From Nocardioides sp. YIM 152315 (GTDB taxonomy: Bacteria; Actinomycetota; Actinomycetes; Propionibacteriales; Nocardioidaceae): 64,000 nucleotides of DNA. This document shows, one piece after another, positions 40,933 through 50,296 of the stretch (position 1 is its first letter; every line of letters starts with the position of its first letter). Below the pieces are notes generated by a model. It was not told where the DNA came from and did not search any database. It saw nothing but the letters and a program-made list of their open reading frames with translations. The stretch lies in contig NZ_JARGER010000048.1 of assembly GCF_029210375.1 (NCBI RefSeq), forward strand, positions 84,451 through 148,450. The letters are read 5' to 3'. The translations under genes and the position numbers were made by a program.

Positions 40933-42297
40933 ATGCCACCAGTCGACCCGGGCGAGCTCTTCGGCAACCGCTTCCTCGGCCAGGAGGTCCCGACGCACCG
41001 GTTCCCGGACGCCGGGATGACCTCGATCGACGCGATGCGCCTGGTCGCGCTCGACATGGCGCTCGAAGGCGACCCGAGCCGCAACCTCGCCACCTTCGTG
41101 ACCACGTGGATGGAGCCGGAAGCCCAGCGGATCATCGCCGAGAACCTCCACCGCAACTTCATCGACCACGCGGAGTACCCTCGGACCGCCGAGATCGAGC
41201 AGCGCTGCATCCGGATGCTCGCGGACCTCTTCCACGCCCCGGGCGAGACGACCGGCGCGCGCACGCAGGGCTCGTCCGAGGCGATCATGCTCGGCGCTCT
41301 GTCGCTGAAGTGGAAGTGGCGCGAGCGCCGCAAGGCGGCCGGCTCGTCCGCCGAGGACCCCAACCTGGTCTTCGGCGGCGACGTGCACGTCGTGTGGGAG
41401 AAGTTCTGTCGCTACTTCGACGTCGAGCCGCGCATCGTGCCCCTCCAGGAGGGCAAGTACACGATCGGCCCCGACGACGTCGCGCCTCACATCGACGAGA
41501 ACACCATCGGCGTGGCCGCCGTCCTGGGCACCACCTTCACCGGTCACCGCGACGACATCGTCGGCATCAACGACCTGCTGGTCCGGTTCAAGCGCGAGCA
41601 GGGGCACGACGTTCCGCTGCACGTCGACGGCGCGAGCGGCGGCTTCGTGTGGCCTTTCCTCTACCCCGACTCGCCCTGGGACTTCCGGCTCGAGCAGGTC
41701 CGCTCGATCAACGTATCCGGCCACAAGTTCGGCCTGGTCTACCCCGGCATCGGCTGGCTGATCTTCCGCGAGCGGGCCGACCTCGCGCCCGAGCTGGTCT
41801 TCGAGGAGAACTACCTCGGCAAGACCGATGCGACCTTCACCCTCAACTTCTCGACCGGCTCGGCGATGGTGCTCGCCCAGTACTACAACCTGGTCCGCCT
41901 CGGCCGCGAGGGCTACACCTACGTCATGCGGGGGATGCAGGACAACGCCCACGCGCTGGCCGAGCGGCTCGAGCAGATCGGCGGGTTCGAGCTGATCGGA
42001 CGCGACGAGGAGCAACTGCCACTGGTCGCCTTCCGGCTACGCGACCACTCGAAGTACGACGAGTTCGACGTCGCCTGGCAGCTCTCCGCCGAGCGCGGCT
42101 GGATGGTGCCGGCGTACACGCTCCCGCCGAAGGCGGACAACATCACCATCATGCGGGCCCTGGTCAAGCAGAACTTCAGCCGCGAGCACGTCGACACGCT
42201 CGCCCGCGACATCGAGCAGGCCTGCCGCACCCTGGAGCTCAAGGGCGGCGCGCACGAGTCCGAGCGTCAGCAGATGCTGCAGAGCCCGGGCCACTGA
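40933..42297 (+). CDS. gadB: Glutamate decarboxylase
   Basis: 454 residues. PLP enzyme that makes 4-aminobutyrate from glutamate, consuming a proton. PLP lysine K265 (NVSGHKFGLVYPG), the cofactor Asp D232 (HVDGASGG), the substrate segment TQGSSEAIMLG and the length all match bacterial GadA/GadB. It carries the C-terminal plug region. No glutamate/GABA antiporter (gadC) is in the window, so its link to acid resistance is not shown. Confidence 0.96.
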   Translation: MPPVDPGELFGNRFLGQEVPTHRFPDAGMTSIDAMRLVALDMALEGDPSRNLATFVTTWMEPEAQRIIAENLHRNFIDHAEYPRTAEIEQRCIRMLADLFHAPGETTGARTQGSSEAIMLGALSLKWKWRERRKAAGSSAEDPNLVFGGDVHVVWEKFCRYFDVEPRIVPLQEGKYTIGPDDVAPHIDENTIGVAAVLGTTFTGHRDDIVGINDLLVRFKREQGHDVPLHVDGASGGFVWPFLYPDSPWDFRLEQVRSINVSGHKFGLVYPGIGWLIFRERADLAPELVFEENYLGKTDATFTLNFSTGSAMVLAQYYNLVRLGREGYTYVMRGMQDNAHALAERLEQIGGFELIGRDEEQLPLVAFRLRDHSKYDEFDVAWQLSAERGWMVPAYTLPPKADNITIMRALVKQNFSREHVDTLARDIEQACRTLELKGGAHESERQQMLQSPGH

Positions 42298-42316
42298 TCC
42301 CGCTCGCGCCTCCGGC

Positions 42317-42967
42317 TCAGACGTCCAGGCTGACCGGCATCGTGGCGACCCAGGCGATCGCGCTCAGGAGCGTCACACACCCGACCCCGCAGAGCAGCCA
42401 GCGCAACCGCCGGCTGCGGATCCGGGTACCGATGCCGGCGAAGAAGAGGACCACGGCGTAGAGCACCACCGACAGCACGTAGTTGCTGGCGCGCTGGATG
42501 TCGCGACGGACCTCGGCCGCGGAACGCTCGGACTCGGCATCGAGCGCGGCGGCCTTCTCCTGTGCGGCCACGCGGTACTCGTCCATGGCGAACGGCGTGG
42601 GCGGAGCGCCCTGCACGGTGAGCGGATCGGTCGCCAGCCACGCCTTGAAGGCCGGCCGGAACTCGGGACGGAACCGGTCCTCGTAGAAGGCTGCCACCTC
42701 CCGCTCGCCGCGCTGCCGAGCGTCGGCCCAGGCGATGAACGTCGCCACGTCCACCTGCGACTCGGCCTGCCCGAGACCCTGCGCGCGGGCCGCCTCGATC
42801 CGGATCGCGCTGGTCCGGCTGGCGGCGGCGGCCTGCTCGCCGTTCCAGCGGGTGGCCTGGTAGCTGCTCCATGAGGTGCCAAGCGCGGCGACGACGAGCA
42901 GGACGGTGACCACGACCTCCTGCCAGTCGCGCCCCGCCGGCTCAGCCGGCTCGGCCATGTTCGTCAC
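42317..42967 (-). CDS. Membrane protein of unknown function
   Basis: 216 residues. One N-terminal helix (about 18-37), a long mainly helical stretch rich in Ala, Glu and Arg (40-155), and two C-terminal helices (160-180, 185-208). Family not recognised with confidence. Starts with GTG at 42967 (or ATG at 42958), overlapping the upstream DUF4239 gene by up to 26 bp, so the two are co-translated and probably work together. Confidence 0.75.
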   Translation of the reverse strand: MTNMAEPAEPAGRDWQEVVVTVLLVVAALGTSWSSYQATRWNGEQAAAASRTSAIRIEAARAQGLGQAESQVDVATFIAWADARQRGEREVAAFYEDRFRPEFRPAFKAWLATDPLTVQGAPPTPFAMDEYRVAAQEKAAALDAESERSAAEVRRDIQRASNYVLSVVLYAVVLFFAGIGTRIRSRRLRWLLCGVGCVTLLSAIAWVATMPVSLDV

Positions 42968-43775
42968 ACGGCGGGTCGACGTCGACGCCGGCGGCCTCCA
43001 TCTGCTGATCGATCAGGCCCAGGGTGCGCTCCATCGCCGTCGGCTGCAGCCGGCCGACCCCGTCGCCGTGGGGATGGTCGAAGAAGACCAGGAGCAGCAT
43101 CATCAGCGTGATCACCAGCGTCACGCTGCCCATCAGCACGCCCTGGGTCGCGGCGCCCTCCGCCCGATCGGCGAAGAACAGCAGGTAGACGAAGATGACC
43201 CCGCACACGATCCAGAGCACCAGCCACAGCGGCGCGGGGATGATCCCCTCGGCGCCGTGGATCCGGTCGACCCGGGCCTGCTCACGGTCGGCGGTCTGGT
43301 CCATCCAGCGGTCGTACGCCGACTGCTGCGGGTCGGTAGACGGCTCGACGGCCGAGATGGTGTGGAACATCTGCACGCCCCACGGGTTCACCTGCTCGCC
43401 GAGCACGCCGGAGTCGAGCGCGTCCCACTCCTCACCGGCGACCGATCGCGCGTAGCAGATGAGCTCACCGGTCAGCTCGCCCGCTGCCGGAGCGGGCAGG
43501 TACTGCGCGGTCTGGATCTGCTGGGCGACGATGGTCGCCTCGGACTCGGCCCCGGACCGCGCCCCGTCGTACGACGAGAAGGCCAGGAAGATGATGAAGC
43601 CGAGCAGCACGGAGAAGCCGGTGGCGAGGACGCCGAAGACGCCCGAGGCGCGGTCCCCGTCGGTGAACCGACTTCCTTCGGGGGCGTACCTGCGGGCGAC
43701 CAGCATCGCGACGACGGCGAGGGCGGTGACTCCGATCGCGATCAGCAGGGCCACGACGACGTTCACCCGGCTCAT
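42942..43775 (-). CDS. DUF4239 (bestrophin-like) membrane protein
   Basis: 277 residues. Four predicted membrane helices: near the N-terminus, about 40-60, about 180-200 and about 215-240. The segment GFSVLLGFIIFLAFSSYDGAR matches DUF4239, whose fold resembles bestrophin-type channels. The function is unproven. The ATG at 43775 begins MSRVNVVVALLI; a longer form from 43805 is possible. Forms an overlapping pair with the downstream gene. Confidence 0.82.
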   Translation of the reverse strand: MSRVNVVVALLIAIGVTALAVVAMLVARRYAPEGSRFTDGDRASGVFGVLATGFSVLLGFIIFLAFSSYDGARSGAESEATIVAQQIQTAQYLPAPAAGELTGELICYARSVAGEEWDALDSGVLGEQVNPWGVQMFHTISAVEPSTDPQQSAYDRWMDQTADREQARVDRIHGAEGIIPAPLWLVLWIVCGVIFVYLLFFADRAEGAATQGVLMGSVTLVITLMMLLLVFFDHPHGDGVGRLQPTAMERTLGLIDQQMEAAGVDVDPPCDEHGRAG

Positions 43776-43880
43776 CCTGACCGCCCCGCACCGGGCCGAC
43801 ATCATCCGAATCGTGTGAAGACGCGCCCGTTCCGCGCTCCTACCGTGACCGCAGCCGTGATCCGTGGAAGCGAGGACACC

Positions 43881-46205
43881 GTGACGATCGAGCCTCCCCG
43901 ACTGCCTCGGCAGGACGTCCTACCGTTCCCTGCGACCCCGTCGGCGTCCCGGGCCGGCCGCACCATGCAGGAGTCGGTCTACCGACAGCGCGTGCGGGAG
44001 AAGCGCCTGCCCGACGAGGCTCCCAACATCGTGGTCGTGCTGATCGACGACGCCGGCCCCGGCCTCCCCGACACGTTCGGCGGGGAGGTGCACACCGCGA
44101 CCCTGACCCGGGTTCTCTCCGAGGGCATCGGCTACAACCGCTTCCACACCACCGCGATGTGCTCGCCGACCCGCGCATCGCTGCTGACGGGCCGCAACCA
44201 CCACCGGATCGGCAACGGCCAGATCGCCGAGCTGGCCAACGACTGGGACGGCTACTCCGGGCACATCCCCACGAGCACGTCGCTGGTCGCTGAGGTGCTG
44301 ACCGACTACGGCTACTCGACCGCGGCGTTCGGCAAGTGGCACAACACCCCGGCCGAGGAGACCACCCCGGCGGGGCCGTTCCACAACTGGCCGACCAGCC
44401 GCGGGTTCGAGTACTTCTACGGCTTCCTGGCAGGCGAGGCTTCGCAGTACGAGCCGAACCTGGTGCGCAACACCACCAGCGTGCTGCCGCCCAAGCGCGC
44501 CGAAGAGGGCTACCACCTCAGCGAGGACCTCGCCGACGACGCGATCGGCTGGCTGCGCCGGCACCAGGCCTTCGAGCCGGACAAGCCGTTCTTCATGTAC
44601 TGGGCGAGCGGATGCCTGCACGGACCGCACCACATCATGAAGGAGTGGGCGGACAAGTACGCCGGTGCGTTCGACGACGGCTGGGACGCCTACCGCGAGC
44701 GGGTCAACGAGTCGGCCAAGGCCGCGGGCTGGATCCCGCAGGACGCCGAGCTGACGCCGCGCGACCCCAGCCTCCCCGCGTGGGCCGACATCCCCGAGGA
44801 GGAGCGGCCGTTCCAGCGAAGGCTGATGGAGATCGCCGCCGGGTACGCCGAGCACGTCGACGTGCAGGTCGGCCGGCTCCTGGACGAGGTGGAGCGGCTA
44901 GGCCGCGCCGACAACACCCTGGTGTTCTACATCTGGGGCGACAACGGCTCCTCCGGCGAGGGCCAGAACGGCACGATCAGCGAGCTGCTCGCGCAGAACG
45001 GCATCCCCACCACCGTGGACATGCACATCAGAGCGCTCGAGGAGATCGGCGGTCTCGACGTCCTCGGCTCACCCAAGACCGACAACCAGTACCACGCCGG
45101 CTGGGCCTGGGCGGGCAGCACGCCGTACAAGGGCATGAAACTGCTCGCTTCCCATCTCGGCGGCACCCGCAACCCGATGGTGGTGCGCTGGCCGGAGCGG
45201 ATCGTCGCCGACTCGCGCCCGCGCACGCAGTTCCACCACTGCAACGACCTGGTGCCCACGATCTACGAGGTGCTCGGCATCACCCCGCCGCGCGTCGTAC
45301 GCGGCGTGGAGCAGCAGCCGCTCGACGGCACCAGCCTCGCCTACACCTTCGACGACCCGGACGCCGAGGGCCGGCTGCGCACGCAGTACTTCGAGATCAT
45401 GGGAAGCCGCGCGATCTACCACGACGGCTGGATGGCCTCGGCCTTCGGACCTCGCGCGCCGTGGGTGCCGGGCCTGCCACCGGGCATCCAGGAGTGGACG
45501 CCGGACCAGGACACCTGGGAGCTCTACCACCTCGACGAGGACTGGACCCAGGCCCACGACCTCGCCGAGACCCACCCCGAGAAGCTGGCGCAGCTCAAGG
45601 AGGTCTTCGCGATCGAGGCGGCGCGCAACAGCGTCTACCCGGTCGGCGGCGGCCTGTGGGTGCCCGTCTTCCACCCCGAGCTGCGGATCTCCACGCCGTA
45701 CCGGAGCTGGACCTTCAGCGGCGACATCGTGCGGATGCCGGAGTTCTGCGCGCCCGCGCTGGGCAACCGGGCGAACACCGTCACGATCGACGCCGAGCTG
45801 CCGGAGCGGGCCAGCGGGGTTCTCTACGCGCTCGGCGGCGCCGGCGGCGGGCTGACGTGCTTCATGGACGACGGCCACCTCTGCTACGAGTACAACTGCT
45901 TCATCCTGATGCGCACCAAGGTCCGGACCGACCGGCCGCTGCCGGCCGGACGGACCCGGATCCAGGTGCGCACCGAGTACGCCGAGGTGCGGCCGGGCGG
46001 GCCGCTGAACGTGACTCTGTCGGTCGACGGCACCGAGGTCGCGTCCGGGCTGGTGCCGGTGAGTGCGCCGCTGCTGTTCACGGCCAACGACTGCCTCGAC
46101 ATCGGCACCTGCCTGGGCGGCTCGGTGTCGCTGGACTACTTCGACCGGGCGCCGTTCCCGTTCGAGGGCGCCATCGACACCGTCGAGGTGTGCTACCTCG
46201 GCTGA
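43881..46205 (+). CDS. Arylsulfatase (type I, formylglycine-dependent)
   Basis: 774 residues from the GTG at 43881 (GAGGA-containing leader); a GTG at 43857 is possible. The CxPxR motif that a formylglycine-generating enzyme modifies is C94-S-P-T-R, followed by the usual ASLLTGRNHH. Metal Asp residues are in VVLIDDAG (D56, D57) and the C-terminal metal segment is WGDNGSSG. The last 150 residues form an additional beta-domain seen in large AtsA-type sulfatases. No signal peptide is visible. No formylglycine-generating enzyme gene lies in the window. Confidence 0.92.
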   Translation: MTIEPPRLPRQDVLPFPATPSASRAGRTMQESVYRQRVREKRLPDEAPNIVVVLIDDAGPGLPDTFGGEVHTATLTRVLSEGIGYNRFHTTAMCSPTRASLLTGRNHHRIGNGQIAELANDWDGYSGHIPTSTSLVAEVLTDYGYSTAAFGKWHNTPAEETTPAGPFHNWPTSRGFEYFYGFLAGEASQYEPNLVRNTTSVLPPKRAEEGYHLSEDLADDAIGWLRRHQAFEPDKPFFMYWASGCLHGPHHIMKEWADKYAGAFDDGWDAYRERVNESAKAAGWIPQDAELTPRDPSLPAWADIPEEERPFQRRLMEIAAGYAEHVDVQVGRLLDEVERLGRADNTLVFYIWGDNGSSGEGQNGTISELLAQNGIPTTVDMHIRALEEIGGLDVLGSPKTDNQYHAGWAWAGSTPYKGMKLLASHLGGTRNPMVVRWPERIVADSRPRTQFHHCNDLVPTIYEVLGITPPRVVRGVEQQPLDGTSLAYTFDDPDAEGRLRTQYFEIMGSRAIYHDGWMASAFGPRAPWVPGLPPGIQEWTPDQDTWELYHLDEDWTQAHDLAETHPEKLAQLKEVFAIEAARNSVYPVGGGLWVPVFHPELRISTPYRSWTFSGDIVRMPEFCAPALGNRANTVTIDAELPERASGVLYALGGAGGGLTCFMDDGHLCYEYNCFILMRTKVRTDRPLPAGRTRIQVRTEYAEVRPGGPLNVTLSVDGTEVASGLVPVSAPLLFTANDCLDIGTCLGGSVSLDYFDRAPFPFEGAIDTVEVCYLG

Positions 46206-46222
46206 CATCGTCGGCCCGCCGA

Positions 46223-46882
46223 CTACGGGGGACTCGACGTCAAACGGGCGCTGACCTCTGCGGCGGCGCGCTGGACCTCGGGGCCGACCGCGCCCTCGTC
46301 GAGGCCGGTGTCGAGCGTGACGACGCCGACGCTGGCCTCGAGACCCGGGACGCCGCGGACCGGCGCGGCCATTCCGCGCGCGCCGGTCTGCAGCTCGCCG
46401 AGGGTCAGCACGTACGGCGTGGCGTCGCCGTCGCCGGAGCGGCCGAGCAGGATCGCCCGGCCCGCCGCGCCCTGGCCGAGCGGGTGCCGCGAGCCGACCC
46501 GGTAGCCGACGTGGAAGTCGGTCCACGTCGGCTCGACAACGACCAGCGCGTGCGCCTCCTCACCTTCGGCGATGGTCAGGTGTGCGGTGGCGCCGACCTC
46601 CTCGGCGAGCCGGCGCAACACCGGCGTGGCGACCTCGCGCAGCAGTGGCCGGACCGCCGAGGCGATCCGCAGCGCGCCGAGCCCGATCCGTAGCCGACCG
46701 CTCGCGTCACGGCGTACCAACGCATGCCGCGCGAGCGTGCCGACCAGCCGATGCACGATGGTGCGGTTGACGTCGAGACGAGCCGCGAGCTCGGTGATCG
46801 TCAGCCCGTCCGGGGCGGCGGCCACGAGCGCATCGAGCACACGGAGTCCGCGGTCGAGCGTCTGCGAAATCTCGGCGGGCAC
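46223..46882 (-). CDS. IclR family regulator
   Basis: 219 residues. N-terminal winged HTH (about 4-60, LTITELAARLDVNRTIVHRLVGTLARH) and a C-terminal IclR ligand domain with YRVGSRHPLGQGAAGRAIL. It is convergent with the sulfatase gene, so it may govern that gene or others outside. The GTG start has a TAGGCT box 6 nt upstream. Confidence 0.92.
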   Translation of the reverse strand: MPAEISQTLDRGLRVLDALVAAAPDGLTITELAARLDVNRTIVHRLVGTLARHALVRRDASGRLRIGLGALRIASAVRPLLREVATPVLRRLAEEVGATAHLTIAEGEEAHALVVVEPTWTDFHVGYRVGSRHPLGQGAAGRAILLGRSGDGDATPYVLTLGELQTGARGMAAPVRGVPGLEASVGVVTLDTGLDEGAVGPEVQRAAAEVSARLTSSPP

Positions 46883-46888
46883 GGGGCC

Positions 46889-46894
46889 AGCCTA
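46889..46894 (-). promoter_or_regulatory. -10 box of the IclR gene (leaderless)
   Basis: On the minus strand TAGGCT ends 6 nt before the GTG at 46882. Confidence 0.5.
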
Positions 46895-46901
46895 GGGAGG
46901 C

Positions 46902-48710
46902 TCAGGACGACTTGCGCGTGGCCCACTCGCGAATCCGGTCGATCCGCGCGTGCAGCTGCGTTGCGGTCGCGACCGCCGCGGCCGGGCCGCCGCACTCCTT
47001 GCGGAGCGCGGCGTGGGTGATGCCGTGGGCCTGGCCGGTGCGGTGGTGCCAGGCCGCGACCAGCCCGTTGAGCTCGCGCCGGAGGACCGCGAGCTGCTCG
47101 TGGGCGGAGACGTCGGAGACGGTGTCGGGCGGCGGCGCGGCGGCGCTCGCGGCCTTCTGCTTCCGGGCCCGCTCGCTCTGCCGGTGGTGGAGCAGCTCGC
47201 GGACCTGGTCGGGCTCGAGCAGCCCGGGGATGCCGAGGAAGTCCATCTCCTCCTCCGACCCCACGTGCACCTCGCCGGCGTGGCCGAACTCGCCGCCGTC
47301 GTACAGCACCCGGTCGAAGCGGGCCTCGGAGCCCATCGCCTCGAAGGAGCCCAGCAGCTCGTCGGAGGCCGCGTCGCCCGCGTTGGCCTCGGCCATCAGC
47401 TGCTCCTCGGCCGCGAAGATGTCGCCCTCGTCGTTGACCCTGCGGCCGAGCACGTGATCGCGCTGCACCTCCATCTCGGAGGCGAAGCCGAGCAGGTTGG
47501 GCACCGACGGCAGGAACACCGACGCGGTCTCACCGCGGTTCCGTGCCCGCACGAAGCGGCCGACGGCCTGGGCGAAGAAGAGCGGCGTGGACGTGGTCGT
47601 CGCGTAGACGCCGACCGCGAGGCGTGGGACGTCGACACCCTCGGAGACCATGCGCACCGCGACCATCCAGCGCTTGTCGTTGCCGCTGAACTCGCTGATC
47701 TTCTTCGACGCGGCCTTCTCGTCGGAGAGCACCACGGTCGCCGACTCGCCGGAGACGGTCTTCAGGAGCTTGGCGTAGGCGCGGGCGGAGTCCTGGTCGG
47801 TCGCGATCACCAGGCCACCCGCGTCGGGCACGTGCCGGCGCACCTCGGAGAGGCGCTTGTCGGCCGCCGCGAGCACGGCCGGCATCCACGAGCCGCCGGG
47901 GTCGAGCGCGGTGCGCAGGGCCTGGTTGGTGAGGTCCTTGGTCAGCGGCTCACCCAGCCGGGCGGCGATCTCGTCGCCGGCGCGGGTGCGCCACTGCATC
48001 TCGCCGGAGTACGCCATGAAGAGCACCGGCCGGACCACGTGGTCGGCGAGCGCGTGGGCGTAGCCGTAGGTGTAGTCGGCGACCGAGGTCGGCACCCCGT
48101 GGTCGCCCGGCGCGTAGGTGACGAACGGGATCGGGTTGATGTCGGAGCGGAACGGCGTGCCCGTCAGCGCGAGCCGGCGCGACGCCGGCTCGAACGCCTC
48201 CCGGACGCCCTCGCCCCACGACAGCGCGTCACCGGCGTGGTGCACCTCGTCGAGGATGACCAGCGTCTTGAACCGCTCGGTGCGGATGCGCATCGCGAGC
48301 GGGTTGACCGCGACCCCGGCGTACGTGACCGCGATGCCGACGAAGTCCTGCGAGGTCTTGCCCTTGCCGGCGGAGTACGTCGGGTCGATCGGGATGCCCG
48401 CCCGGGCGGCGGCCTCGGCCCATTGCAGCTTGAGGTGCTCGGTCGGCGCCACGATCGTGATCCGGTCGACCATCCGGCGTCCGAGCAGCTCGGCGGCGAC
48501 CGACAGCGCGAACGTCGTCTTGCCCGCCCCCGGCGTCGCGACCGCGAGGAAGTCGCGCGGCTGGTTGTCGAAGTACTGCTTCATCGCGGCCGACTGCCAC
48601 GCCCGCAGCGAGGTCGCCGTGCCCCAGGCGGCGCGCTCGGGCCAGGCCGGACCCAGCCTCGATCCGAGCGGGGCGCTGGGCTGGGGGTCGGCCTCGGGCC
48701 GCCCCGTCAC
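46902..48710 (-). CDS. DEAD/DEAH-box (SF2) helicase
   Basis: 602 residues, two RecA-like domains. Walker A at about 59-66 (TPGAGKTT), DEVHH box at 154-158, TGTPFRSD as motif III, and a second domain with the motif VI segment QAVGRFVRAR. The N-terminal Q-like segment (LRAWQ) precedes Walker A. It belongs to the UvrB/type III restriction-like SF2 group common in actinobacteria, with no nuclease domain visible. The GTG at 48710 overlaps the DUF3039 stop (GTGA). Confidence 0.92.
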   Translation of the reverse strand: MTGRPEADPQPSAPLGSRLGPAWPERAAWGTATSLRAWQSAAMKQYFDNQPRDFLAVATPGAGKTTFALSVAAELLGRRMVDRITIVAPTEHLKLQWAEAAARAGIPIDPTYSAGKGKTSQDFVGIAVTYAGVAVNPLAMRIRTERFKTLVILDEVHHAGDALSWGEGVREAFEPASRRLALTGTPFRSDINPIPFVTYAPGDHGVPTSVADYTYGYAHALADHVVRPVLFMAYSGEMQWRTRAGDEIAARLGEPLTKDLTNQALRTALDPGGSWMPAVLAAADKRLSEVRRHVPDAGGLVIATDQDSARAYAKLLKTVSGESATVVLSDEKAASKKISEFSGNDKRWMVAVRMVSEGVDVPRLAVGVYATTTSTPLFFAQAVGRFVRARNRGETASVFLPSVPNLLGFASEMEVQRDHVLGRRVNDEGDIFAAEEQLMAEANAGDAASDELLGSFEAMGSEARFDRVLYDGGEFGHAGEVHVGSEEEMDFLGIPGLLEPDQVRELLHHRQSERARKQKAASAAAPPPDTVSDVSAHEQLAVLRRELNGLVAAWHHRTGQAHGITHAALRKECGGPAAAVATATQLHARIDRIREWATRKSS

Positions 48711-48979
48711 GCGTCGGAACCGTGCTTGTCGCCGGAGTCCTCGCGCAGCGACTCCCAGACTTCCTTGCACTCCGGGCAGACGGGGAACTTCTCCGGCGCG
48801 CGGCTCGGCACCCAGACCTTGCCGCAGAGAGCCACGACGGGAGTGCCCATCACCATCGCCTCGGTGAGCTTGTCCTTCTCCACGTAGTGGGAGAACCGCT
48901 CGTGGTCGCCCTCATCGGTCGGGACGGTACGGCGATCCTCACGGACATCCGTGTCTGTCGAAAAGCCGATGGTGGTCAC
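48707..48979 (-). CDS. DUF3039 small protein
   Basis: 90 residues. The segment FSHYVEKDKLTEAMVMGTPVVALCGKVW and the motif CGK...CPECK match DUF3039; the Cys residues (ALCGK, CPECK) may bind zinc. Function unknown. GTG at 48979 has a TAGGCT box 8 nt upstream; translation is coupled to the helicase gene, a conserved pairing in this phylum. Confidence 0.85.
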   Translation of the reverse strand: MTTIGFSTDTDVREDRRTVPTDEGDHERFSHYVEKDKLTEAMVMGTPVVALCGKVWVPSRAPEKFPVCPECKEVWESLREDSGDKHGSDA

Positions 48980-48987
48980 GAGCGACA

Positions 48988-48993
48988 AGCCTA
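48988..48993 (-). promoter_or_regulatory. -10 box of the DUF3039-helicase operon
   Basis: On the minus strand TAGGCT ends 8 nt before the GTG at 48979; no ribosome binding site between. Confidence 0.45.
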
Positions 48994-48995
48994 CG

Positions 48996-49553
48996 TCAGT
49001 TCAGCTCGGGATCGAACGGTCGCGTCGAGTGCCACGCCAGGTCACCCGGCTGGCGGCGCAGCACGTCGCGCCACAGGTCGACGGTGTCGGCGAGGAAGGC
49101 GTCGGAGGTCTCGGCCGGGACCAGGTACCAGCTGCCCTCGGCGATCTCGCCGTCGAGCTGGCCGGCTCCCCAGCCGGCGTACCCGGCGAAGATCCGCAGC
49201 CCGGCGAGACTGCCCTCGAGCAGCTCGACCGGCGTGTCGAGATCGACCAGGCCGAGCCGCCCGTCGACACCGCGGAAGCCGACCGGCACGTCGGCCGCGT
49301 CGCGCAGCAGCGCCACGGCCAGTGCGCCGTCCGCGCCGACCGGACCGCCGTGGAAGAGCACGTCGGGATCGGTGACGACGTCGGCCCACGCGTCGAGCAC
49401 GTCGTGGACGCGCACCGGCGACGGACGGTTGAGCACGACACCGAGGGCGCCCTGCTCGTCGGCGTCGAGCAGCAGCACCACGGTGTCGGCGAAGTTGGGA
49501 TCGACGAGCGCAGGAGTCGCCAGCAGCAGCATCCCCGCGCGCGCCTCGCTCAT
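48996..49553 (-). CDS. YqgE/AlgH family protein
   Basis: 185 residues. Matches the UPF0301/YqgE (DUF179) family: the N-terminal GMLLLATPAL and ADTVVLLLD, then GVVLNRPS, FHGGPVG and RIFAGYAGWGAGQLDGEI. The structure is known for homologues but the function is not, although AlgH in Pseudomonas influences alginate regulation. It lies 16 bp downstream of the DUF3039 start region on the same strand but has its own start. Confidence 0.9.
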   Translation of the reverse strand: MSEARAGMLLLATPALVDPNFADTVVLLLDADEQGALGVVLNRPSPVRVHDVLDAWADVVTDPDVLFHGGPVGADGALAVALLRDAADVPVGFRGVDGRLGLVDLDTPVELLEGSLAGLRIFAGYAGWGAGQLDGEIAEGSWYLVPAETSDAFLADTVDLWRDVLRRQPGDLAWHSTRPFDPELN

Positions 49554-49610
49554 GGGTCCATCATCACGCACGCCGGGCGCGCCGACGACAGCCCGGGCAG
49601 GCGGGCGCGG

Positions 49611-50144
49611 TCAGGCGGCGCGTGCGGGCTTGAACCGGCGGAGCAGTCCGCCGGGTCGTCGCGCCGGGGCCGGCGCCGACGCGACGGAGGGCTCATACGT
49701 CGCCCGGGCGCGGCGTTCGATCTCCGCGCCCGCACGCACGGCGGCGGGGCCGACGGAGCTGACGCGTCCGGCCATCATCGCCAGCATGCTGCGCTCCTTG
49801 GCGGTGGCCTTCGCCATCGCCTCCGCCACGGCCGGCGTGCTGTGCGCGGACCGCTCGCGATCGAGGATCGCGAGCGGTCCGGGGAGCTCGTCGGCGGTCG
49901 CGTGCCAGGCGGCGACGACCGCGTCCTCGAGGTCCAGGGGCTCGGCCGCGAGCTCGCGCTCGACGCGGCCGGACAGGCGGGTGTGCCAGCGCAGCTGCAG
50001 GGCGCCGAGCAGGGACAGCTCGTCGCCGAAGGTCTCGGCGACGCCGGTCAGCTCCATCGGCAGGAGGCCGTCGCGGCGGCGGTTGGCGCTGGAGACGACG
50101 TCGCGCAGGATCTCTCCGCGACGGTGGAAGGACGTCCAGGTCAT
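49611..50144 (-). CDS. Conserved hypothetical protein regulated by a TetR palindrome
   Basis: 177 residues, no recognised domain. It begins MTWTSFHRRGEIL and is predicted mostly helical, with a basic C-terminus (RRPGGLLRRFKPARAA) that could contact nucleic acid or membrane. The ATG at 50144 has AAGGAG 9 nt upstream. Its start lies 41 bp from a 30-bp palindrome that it shares with a divergent TetR gene, so it is likely a target of that regulator. Confidence 0.7.
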   Translation of the reverse strand: MTWTSFHRRGEILRDVVSSANRRRDGLLPMELTGVAETFGDELSLLGALQLRWHTRLSGRVERELAAEPLDLEDAVVAAWHATADELPGPLAILDRERSAHSTPAVAEAMAKATAKERSMLAMMAGRVSSVGPAAVRAGAEIERRARATYEPSVASAPAPARRPGGLLRRFKPARAA

Positions 50145-50185
50145 GGGTGTCACTCCTTCGGGGACAGGCGGTTCGTCCAGGCGGG

Positions 50186-50215
50186 ACATACCGCGAGTAC
50201 GTACTCACGGTATGT
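50186..50215. promoter_or_regulatory. 30-bp near-perfect palindrome, probable TetR operator
   Basis: ACATACCGCGAGTAC and GTACTCACGGTATGT, with 14 of 15 paired positions symmetrical about 50200/50201. It lies in the 152-bp divergent gap upstream of both neighbouring genes. Confidence 0.8.
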
Positions 50216-50281
50216 TTCGGTGTCGGAGGTGGGCAACCGTCCCGGCCGGTGACCCGGGTCACCCGTACCTACGGTCGGTAT

Positions 50282-50287
50282 TAGGCT
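50282..50287 (+). promoter_or_regulatory. -10 box of tetR at 50297
   Basis: TAGGCT ends 9 nt before the ATG at 50297. Confidence 0.45.
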
Positions 50288-50296
50288 CCGGGGACC

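Noticed and set aside
42876..43880. A 335-codon upstream extension of the arylsulfatase frame.
   Set aside because: It is antisense to the two membrane protein genes and has no similarity to sulfatases. The GTG at 43881 gives a normal family N-terminus.
48996..49553. A start for the YqgE gene at 49571.
   Set aside because: The preferred start at 49553 gives the usual family N-terminus; the six extra residues of the longer form have no support.
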